Assembly: GCF_023698535.1 (NCBI RefSeq)
Contig: NZ_JALJCL010000022.1
Location: 1 to 40,144 of the forward strand
Length of the DNA stretch: 40,144 bases
DNA from: Halorientalis regularis
GTDB taxonomy: Archaea > Halobacteriota > Halobacteria > Halobacteriales > Haloarculaceae
Reading direction: 5' to 3'
A program made the translations under genes and the position numbers. Below, piece by piece: positions 34,873-40,144 of the stretch; position 1 is the stretch's first letter; each line of letters opens with the position of its first letter. The notes beneath the pieces are model-generated. The model saw only the letters and a program-made list of their open reading frames with translations. It did not search any database and was not told the origin of the DNA.

Positions 34873-37239
34873 ATGCCAACAACGCTCGGACGCGCCGTCC
34901 GCGACGCTCTTGAAGCGACAGGTAAGTACGCTGCAGCCCACCAGCGTCAGGTGTTTGCTGTCGTACTTGTGACGGCGCTTGTTTCACTGGGCGTCGGTCT
35001 TAGCGGCGTCCAGATGAGCATGGGGATGACTCTGTACATTGACGACGACTCGCAAACGGCCGACAACTGGGAAACGGTTAAAGAAGACTTCGGCGTCGGC
35101 AACAACGTATTCGTCGTTGTCAAGTCGGACCGGCTTTACGATCCCGAAACGATCCGCGCTATCGACCGCCTCGACCATCGCTACCGCACAAACGTCGACG
35201 GTATCACGCGGGTCACCTCGATTGCTGATATTGTCAGATCGGGTAACGACGGCGAAATTCCGGAGACTGAAGCCGGCGTACGTCGATCCATCGATCAAGT
35301 ACGGGAGCAGAGCGAAGCAGGTGCAGCGATGGTTGCGCGTATAGTGCCAGAGAGCGGGACGACAATCGTCCTTGCGACGTACGGAAGCGTCGATCGGTTC
35401 GACCGGGGAAATTTTCTCCCACAACGTGGCTCTGATATTGTCTATAGCGAAGTGCGCGGCGAGACGGCGCTGGCGTCGCTTCCACCAGGCATGTCGACGA
35501 CGATCACTGGCCAACCGGTGTTTGAGAATGCCGCGTTCGGGTTGATGCTCCCAGAGATGATTGCGCTGTTCGCTGGCGCATTTACGCTTATTTTCGGCGT
35601 GATCTACGTCGTCATGCGCGGCAAAGTTGAGCAGGGTTGGCACGTTCTGTTACCGCTTGGAACCGCGCTGACAGCACTCGTCTATATGATGGGCGCGATG
35701 GGGGTGTTGGGGTACGATTTCAACGCCATCATGCTCGGTGTCATGCCCATCGCGCTCGGCCTCGGCATCGACTACGGTCTCCAGATCCACTCGCGGTACG
35801 TTGAGGAACGCCGCGCTGGCGTTACCCCCCTCGATGCGGCGGGCGTGGCTGCACAGACCACCGGGCGCGCATTACTCATCGCCATGGGGACAACCGTCGT
35901 CGGCCTCGGTTCACTGCTTGTGTCCGCGGTACCTCCGGTCAGGCAGTTTGGTGTTACGAGTGCTATTGCCGTCTTCGCGGCGATGGTGCTGTCAGTGACT
36001 CTTCTGCCCGCTCTCCTCGTCCGCTATGATACGGGGAATCATGAGTCGCTTGAAGCTACCGGCGAAACGGCCCGCAGCGATGATTGGTTAGAAGCCGGAG
36101 TCTATCGCTTCACGCAAGTCGTGACCGGAGGCAAGCCCCTGTTGACACTCCTGGTCGCATTGTTACTCGTCACCGGTGGTGCATATGCCTACCCGCAGGT
36201 TGAGCCACGGCAGGAGATGATGGACTTCTGGCCGCAGAATCTCGATGCGAAAAACGATATGGACCGCTTGTCCGACACTGTCGACAGCCCAAAGGTCGTG
36301 TACGTAATGGTCGAGACTGACCAAGCGTACACTTCCAAGACGTTCCGCGATGTCGCGACTTATCAACGCCTGATGCTGGCGAACGATCAGGTCAACGCGG
36401 TCCAAAGTCCCGCATCCGCAATACGGCTCCGAAACGATGGGCGAATACCGGATGACAACGCAGAATTGGACCGACTCATTTCGAGGCAGAGTACCGAGGT
36501 GGGAGTAACGAGCATCCAGCCACCTGCCGAGAATCCGAGTACAATGCTCTTGACGTTCTACGTTGATGATATCGAAGGAGAATCCGTCCGGACGCTCATC
36601 TCGGAGTTTGAGTCCAACGCTGACGCGACGCTTACTACCGCCGAGGAATTGAGTGTAACGGGTAAACCGGTCCTCAACCGGAACGTTATCGAAAACGTCA
36701 CTGCCGGCTTGACACCCATGACGCTACTATCGTTTTCATTGGGGCTTATATTGCTCTCACTGGCGTTTCTCTCTTGGCGTATCGCCGCTGCACTTATTGC
36801 CAGCGTGGCCGGGAGCGCTGCCCTGTTGGTGACTGGCTGGATGCATCTCCTCGGAATCCCGTGGAACCCACTGACAATCACGATGTCATCGCTCACGCTT
36901 GGTATCGGTGTCGACTACGGTATCCACGTGTTCGAACGCTACGAGTACGAGATCGAGACAAACGGTCAAACAGCGGTTGGTGCGGCCGCGACAGCCGTCT
37001 CGAAACTCTCTCGTCCGATTGTCGGGTCGAGTTTCACTACTATCTTCGGCTTTGGTGTTCTAATACTCTCGCGATTTCCCGTTCTCGCGAACTTCGGCAC
37101 GACAACGGTTCTCGCTATTGGTATGTCGCTCGTAACGGCTTTCACCGTCTTACCGGCGGTACTCAGCCTCGGACCATCGCTTGGTATTTCAGCTACAGGG
37201 GCTACTGCCAACAGACCGGATAGCACAGGAGGTGATTAA
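34873..37239 (+). CDS. RND-superfamily exporter (MMPL/HAE2-like)
   Basis: A 788-aa protein with the duplicated RND architecture. TM1 is near 24-46 and a large extracellular loop spans about 47-205. Five helices follow, including the LGLGIDYGLQIHSRY motif near 295. A second TM1-like helix lies near 425-445 and a second loop to about 610. Five more helices carry LGIGVDYGIHVFERY near 676. The paired GxDYG motifs with their Asp residues form the proton- or cation-relay helices of the family. It probably exports lipids, hydrophobic compounds or small molecules using the ion gradient. No MFP or outer-membrane partner exists in archaea, so the surface protein encoded just upstream (2-nt gap) is the likely partner. 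Confidence 0.88.
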   Translation: MPTTLGRAVRDALEATGKYAAAHQRQVFAVVLVTALVSLGVGLSGVQMSMGMTLYIDDDSQTADNWETVKEDFGVGNNVFVVVKSDRLYDPETIRAIDRLDHRYRTNVDGITRVTSIADIVRSGNDGEIPETEAGVRRSIDQVREQSEAGAAMVARIVPESGTTIVLATYGSVDRFDRGNFLPQRGSDIVYSEVRGETALASLPPGMSTTITGQPVFENAAFGLMLPEMIALFAGAFTLIFGVIYVVMRGKVEQGWHVLLPLGTALTALVYMMGAMGVLGYDFNAIMLGVMPIALGLGIDYGLQIHSRYVEERRAGVTPLDAAGVAAQTTGRALLIAMGTTVVGLGSLLVSAVPPVRQFGVTSAIAVFAAMVLSVTLLPALLVRYDTGNHESLEATGETARSDDWLEAGVYRFTQVVTGGKPLLTLLVALLLVTGGAYAYPQVEPRQEMMDFWPQNLDAKNDMDRLSDTVDSPKVVYVMVETDQAYTSKTFRDVATYQRLMLANDQVNAVQSPASAIRLRNDGRIPDDNAELDRLISRQSTEVGVTSIQPPAENPSTMLLTFYVDDIEGESVRTLISEFESNADATLTTAEELSVTGKPVLNRNVIENVTAGLTPMTLLSFSLGLILLSLAFLSWRIAAALIASVAGSAALLVTGWMHLLGIPWNPLTITMSSLTLGIGVDYGIHVFERYEYEIETNGQTAVGAAATAVSKLSRPIVGSSFTTIFGFGVLILSRFPVLANFGTTTVLAIGMSLVTAFTVLPAVLSLGPSLGISATGATANRPDSTGGD

Positions 37240-37578
37240 TTATTTCGGAGCAGCCGACTCCGAGATCGTCACACTCAGCGACCAGTTTGTCTACTTCTTG
37301 CACGATTTGCTTATCAACAGCGACTCCAAACATCTATTTCGCCATAGTTATGACATGTTAAGAACAGCGTGGAATAAATACACGGCGCTTTGGATTCGTT
37401 GGAGCTGGTTCAGCAAACCATGGGAACCCTTCTATGACAGCCTCGTTGGACTCATCGAAATAGGTACCCCATTTGTCATAAACCCCGGTCCGATTAGGTA
37501 TTCATCTGTACTGACCACAGCCCGTCGGACAATCTCGGGGAGATGGTAAGCTATATATTTGAGGATCCATGCCCGCCG
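37240..37578. other. Gap holding a 42-bp solo IS end and a promoter
   Basis: The copy of the 42-bp IS terminus lies at 37403-37444 (see 17724-17765). A TATA-like gctatatatt (37550-37559) lies about 24-28 nt before the ATGs at 37579/37582. No convincing gene is present. A minus-strand stretch encoding LPEIVRRAVVSTDEYLIGPG is open and protein-like but without a start. Confidence 0.45.
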
Positions 37579-37581
37579 ATG

Positions 37582-37743
37582 ATGAGCGAGCACCCTCCCC
37601 TCAAAGAACAGGCAGAGGCCCATCTCGAACAAGCTCTCAGCGCGGACGATCCCGACACGAAGAACTTCCACATCCGGAGTGCGCTGCAGTTTGAGGAGTG
37701 CATTGAGGCGATTGAACAGGATGACCACGCCCACGCTGACTGA
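37582..37743 (+). CDS. Small acidic helical protein of unknown function
   Basis: 53 aa from the second of two adjacent ATGs (MSEHPPLKEQAEAHLEQALSADDPDTKNFHIRSALQ). It is acidic and fully helical in appearance. The pattern (KEQAEAHLEQAL...DTKNFHIRSALQF) resembles small haloarchaeal proteins found near mobile elements, perhaps HEPN-like or antitoxin-like, but I cannot name a family. A TATA box about 25 nt upstream supports leaderless expression. Confidence 0.55.
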   Translation: MSEHPPLKEQAEAHLEQALSADDPDTKNFHIRSALQFEECIEAIEQDDHAHAD

Positions 37744-38198
37744 AGCTGAGTGACTGGGCCAGCGTTGTGAGAGCTTCGCCAGTCGGAGACACAGCTCAGC
37801 GGCCCGTGGTGCCGGCGGCCAGCTCGTATGCGCCGCGCGATGATCCCGTCCCGGACTCGTCAATCACCCCACCAGTCCATCTGATCCGCGGCTCAGTATC
37901 ACTCGCAGCGTGTGTACGCCTAGTTGGCCGACGTACTGTCTGTGGCCTGATCGATAATCTGGAAAATTGGGAAGTCTTCGGCGTAATCGAAAGAGGCAAA
38001 GACAGCCTGGTGGCGCTCAGACGGGAACAGCAGCACGATGAGGTCATGGAAAAACAGCGATTTGCGGTATATTGTGCTTGGTCGACAATCTGTCGAAACT
38101 GGCTGCCTGAAATCTGATTCGCCATGATGAGTCGGTACGCTTCCTCAAGATCGGCCTCCGAGTAGTGATCGGCCACGTCATCGCGCACGTGTCTGATT
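37744..38198 (-). pseudogene. Decayed small gene(s) on the minus strand
   Basis: From about 38190 downward the minus strand reads VRDDVADHYSEADLEEAYRLIMANQISGSQFRQIVDQAQYTANRC. After a frameshift it reads FHDLIVLLFPSERHQAVFASFDYAEDFPIFQIIDQATD before stops. The two pieces look like one acidic haloarchaeal protein of about 80-90 residues broken by a shift near 38050. The start is lost where the TnpB element's right end begins. No family is recognised. Confidence 0.35.
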
Positions 38199-38205
38199 GT
38201 GAATC

Positions 38206-38330
38206 GCCTCGGGGTCAAGCCCCGAGGCTTCCTGCTTCGATGACGCGCTTTGCAGACACCGTAGTGGTGTCCGTAGGGAGCGCAGTCTCCACAGACGTGT
38301 CTTCGGGCCATCCCAGCCCTAATTCAGAAA
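38206..38330 (-). ncRNA. Probable omega/reRNA scaffold overlapping the TnpB 3' end
   Basis: TnpB guide RNAs span the 3' part of tnpB and the right-end hairpin. Here the hairpin at 38206-38228 and the about 100 nt before it on the minus strand are the expected scaffold, with the guide continuing into flanking DNA below 38199. Inferred from family knowledge and hairpin position; the 5' boundary is arbitrary. Confidence 0.4.
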
Positions 38331-39441
38331 AACCGCGTTGCAGGACATTCATCGCCGCATTCGCGTCACGGTCACACTCAAACCCACACGCCGGGCAAGA
38401 GTGTTCCCGAACCCAGATGGGCTTCGCCGTCTCCACACAGCACGACGCACACTCTTTGGTTGTCCCTTCGGGTTCAACCTGCTTGACGTAACAGCCATAC
38501 AGGTCGGCCTTGTATTCGAGCAGGGTGATGAACTGCCGCCACGCCGCATCCTGCTTGTTGCGAGCGTTGTGCGAGTCTTTTAGCATCCCCTTCACGTTCA
38601 AGTCCTCGACGAATACGGCGTCGTACTCGCGGACCAACCACGTCGTTATCTTGTGCTGGTAGTCCAGAACCTTCTGACGGATGTGACGCTTGACCTTGGC
38701 AACCTGCTTCCGTTGTTGTTCGTAGTTGTTCGATTCCTTCTCCTTGCGAGACAACTTGCGTTGTTCGCGGCGAAGACACTCGTACTCGTCTTCGAGGTCG
38801 AGCCAGTCCACCGTCTTGCCATCAGACGCGTGGATGTAGTTCAGGATGCCGAGGTCAATCCCGACACTGTTGCTCGCGTCGAGCGTGTTTGCGTCAGGTT
38901 TCTCGGGCAGGTCGGCCTCGTCGGTTTCGAGGGCGAAGGAGACGAACCATTCTCCGGTTGTCTCTTTCTTGATTGTGACTTCCTTGATGTCGGCGTTATC
39001 GGGAATTTCGCGGTGGTAGCGGATGGGGATGTCACCTATTTTGCAGAGCCAGAGTGTCGCGCGTCGGCCACTCGTGTTTTTGAGTTCGAAGCCAGACTGC
39101 GAAAACGTCATACTCTGGAACTCCTTCGGCGACTTCCACTTAAGTTTCCCAACCTTGTTCCCGTTCTCCTTCTGGTCTTTCAAGTTCGAGAGGTTGTCGT
39201 AGAACCGTGTGACGGTTCGTTGCAAGGCCTTCGGGTTGACCTCTGAGAAGATGGAAAACTCGTCTTTCCAATCGGGAAGTCGGTAGTGGTGTTTGTACGC
39301 GGAGCCGATATTGTCGGCATCCACGTTCTCGTATTCGTACCGAGTATAGTTGTACGCTTGGCGATGAATGTCGATGTGACGTTCCAGTTCAGCCGCTACC
39401 TGTTGTGTCGGGTACGCGGGGTAGCGGTGACTGTACTCCAT
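38215..39441 (-). CDS. tnpB: TnpB RNA-guided endonuclease
   Basis: A 408-aa protein starting MEYSHRYPAYPTQQ. The RuvC catalytic acids are all present: Asp196 in SVGIDLGIL, Glu279 in VFVEDLNVKGM and Asp359 in DRDANAAMN. The zinc finger has Cys331 and Cys334 (CASC) and Cys349 and Cys352 (CPAC). Length and motifs match intact haloarchaeal TnpB, the ancestor type of Cas12, which cuts DNA guided by an RNA transcribed across the element's right end. The stop codon (38215-38217) lies in the loop of the right-end hairpin, so the coding region overlaps the expected guide-RNA scaffold. It is unusually well preserved compared with the other TnpB copies here. Confidence 0.9.
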   Translation of the reverse strand: MEYSHRYPAYPTQQVAAELERHIDIHRQAYNYTRYEYENVDADNIGSAYKHHYRLPDWKDEFSIFSEVNPKALQRTVTRFYDNLSNLKDQKENGNKVGKLKWKSPKEFQSMTFSQSGFELKNTSGRRATLWLCKIGDIPIRYHREIPDNADIKEVTIKKETTGEWFVSFALETDEADLPEKPDANTLDASNSVGIDLGILNYIHASDGKTVDWLDLEDEYECLRREQRKLSRKEKESNNYEQQRKQVAKVKRHIRQKVLDYQHKITTWLVREYDAVFVEDLNVKGMLKDSHNARNKQDAAWRQFITLLEYKADLYGCYVKQVEPEGTTKECASCCVETAKPIWVREHSCPACGFECDRDANAAMNVLQRGFSELGLGWPEDTSVETALPTDTTTVSAKRVIEAGSLGA

Positions 39442-39699
39442 CGCTGTCTCTTGATTAGAGGTGTATTTACTTAATGATTTGTGCCACGGGTTGTCGGCTT
39501 CAACCCCGGGGTCAAGCCCCGGGGCATTCGCCTTGACTGCCTGAAAATCAACTTGTCCTAACTCAGCGACAATTCAGGGGGTAGCATCCTCAACATCTAG
39601 AATAGATTCGGCGACTGGTGACGTACAGTAGCAAATGTGTGGTGATATTAAAAACTGCGTGACTCTGAATTGCTGGTTAGTGAGCGGCGACTCGACAGC

Positions 39700-40020
39700 G
39701 CTACGGCTTGACCAACACGCGAACCGGATGCGAGCCGCCAGCCCCGACCAACCACAGCAGACTTCATACCCACTACCCGGCCAGCAGCGGCCGGCTGGCA
39801 GTGCTGCCCGCCGCCCGTGCCGCGCTGGCTCGTGAGCAAGCGCGCCCGTACTACGAAGACGCCGTCCCCGCACACGGTATCTTCCATGCCACCCGCGTCC
39901 GGGACGCGGCCTGCCAGCTGGCAACCCAGCACCCGGTCACTGTCGACCAGGAACGCCTTGCCGTGGCCGCGTGGCGACACGATATCGGCCGCCCACGCGA
40001 ACGCGTCGGCGAGGTCGTTG
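39700..40020 (+). pseudogene. HD-domain protein gene, cut by a TnpB element
   Basis: A GC-rich frame reads REQARPYYEDAVPAHGIFHATRVRDAACQLATQHPVTVDQERLAVAAWRHDIGRPRERVGEVV. The HGIFHATRV and WRHDIGRP motifs give the His...His-Asp metal site of HD phosphohydrolases, which hydrolyse nucleotides or cyclic nucleotides. The coding stops being family-like at about 40015, where the right end of an IS1341-type element starts. Upstream, the reading shifts frame near 39800 (MRAASPDQPQQTSYPLPGQQ to LAVLPAARAALAREQ), so the start is uncertain. Confidence 0.6.
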
Positions 40021-40022
40021 AG

Positions 40023-40144
<122 letters not shown>

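Larger units (their letters stand above)
38199..39545 (-). mobile_element. Complete IS1341-type (IS200/IS605) element carrying only TnpB
   Basis: The right end is the hairpin gcctcgggg/ccccgaggc (38206-38228) followed outward by gattcacaa. The left end is the hairpin ccccgggg/ccccgggg (39504-39524) followed outward by cattcgccttgactgcctg. No TnpA transposase gene is present, so movement would need one in trans. Exact element ends are uncertain by several bases. Confidence 0.65.

Noticed and set aside
37432-37863. Minus-strand 143-residue frame across the small gene at 37582
   Set aside because: The plus-strand small gene has a TATA box and an acidic, helical product. The minus frame is basic and antisense there; only its last about 35 residues look protein-like, and without a start.

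Overview
The window looks like haloarchaeal (class Halobacteria) DNA. Its proteins are acidic and Asp/Glu-rich. Coding stretches favour G/C at third codon positions. Tat-type lipoprotein signals with an RR pair and a lipobox recur, and promoters carry TATA boxes about 25-30 nt before leaderless starts. The mobile genes belong to families common in haloarchaea: IS5-like, IS6-like, IS4-like and TnpB-only IS200/IS605 (IS1341-type) elements. The sequence alone does not allow a genus call.

Layout. (1) 1-5,260: the edge of a cell-surface glycan locus, with an IS5-type transposase tail, an alkaline-phosphatase/sulfatase-superfamily protein, an ABC exporter, an FkbM-type methyltransferase, and a sugar-nucleotide epimerase that has lost its N-terminal Rossmann segment. 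(2) 5,260-13,750: a plasmid- or integrative-element-like block with two paralogous HerA/TraG-type ATPase genes. The first is broken by two frameshifts and a MITE-like insertion. The second is intact (1,231 aa) and ends in a zinc ribbon plus a restriction-endonuclease-like tail. A zinc-finger gene lies between them, and about 1.5 kb of GT-rich, apparently non-coding DNA follows. (3) 13,930-15,850: a ribbon-helix-helix/PIN toxin-antitoxin pair with a visible operator, then a metallo-beta-lactamase-fold hydrolase. (4) 16,060-30,190: an insertion-sequence graveyard in which small Tat lipoprotein genes, two small membrane-protein genes and broken BCCT and SDR genes are embedded. (5) 30,500-32,500: a multi-pass membrane protein of unknown function and a short tyrosine integrase. 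(6) 33,200-37,240: a two-gene operon of a COG1361-like surface protein and an RND-superfamily exporter. (7) 37,550-40,144: a small conserved-looking gene, a complete TnpB element, and an HD-domain gene cut by a second TnpB element that runs off the window.

How the parts relate. Most of the window is accessory DNA built by repeated insertion and decay. Several insertions can be read exactly. An IS6-family element (20,358-21,052) has a perfect 8-bp target duplication. A 223-bp MITE (18,871-19,093) has 12-bp inverted ends and a perfect 10-bp target duplication inside an IS5-like transposase, and removing it restores that reading frame. At least six copies of one IS200/IS605-type left-end hairpin motif are scattered through the window, and three of them have no transposon gene.

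The strongest candidates for under-described biology are the large ATPase-zinc-ribbon-nuclease-like fusion protein, the lipoprotein family with a decayed member, the orphan left ends, and the surface-protein/RND pair with palindromes around its promoter. No rRNA, tRNA or CRISPR array was recognised.
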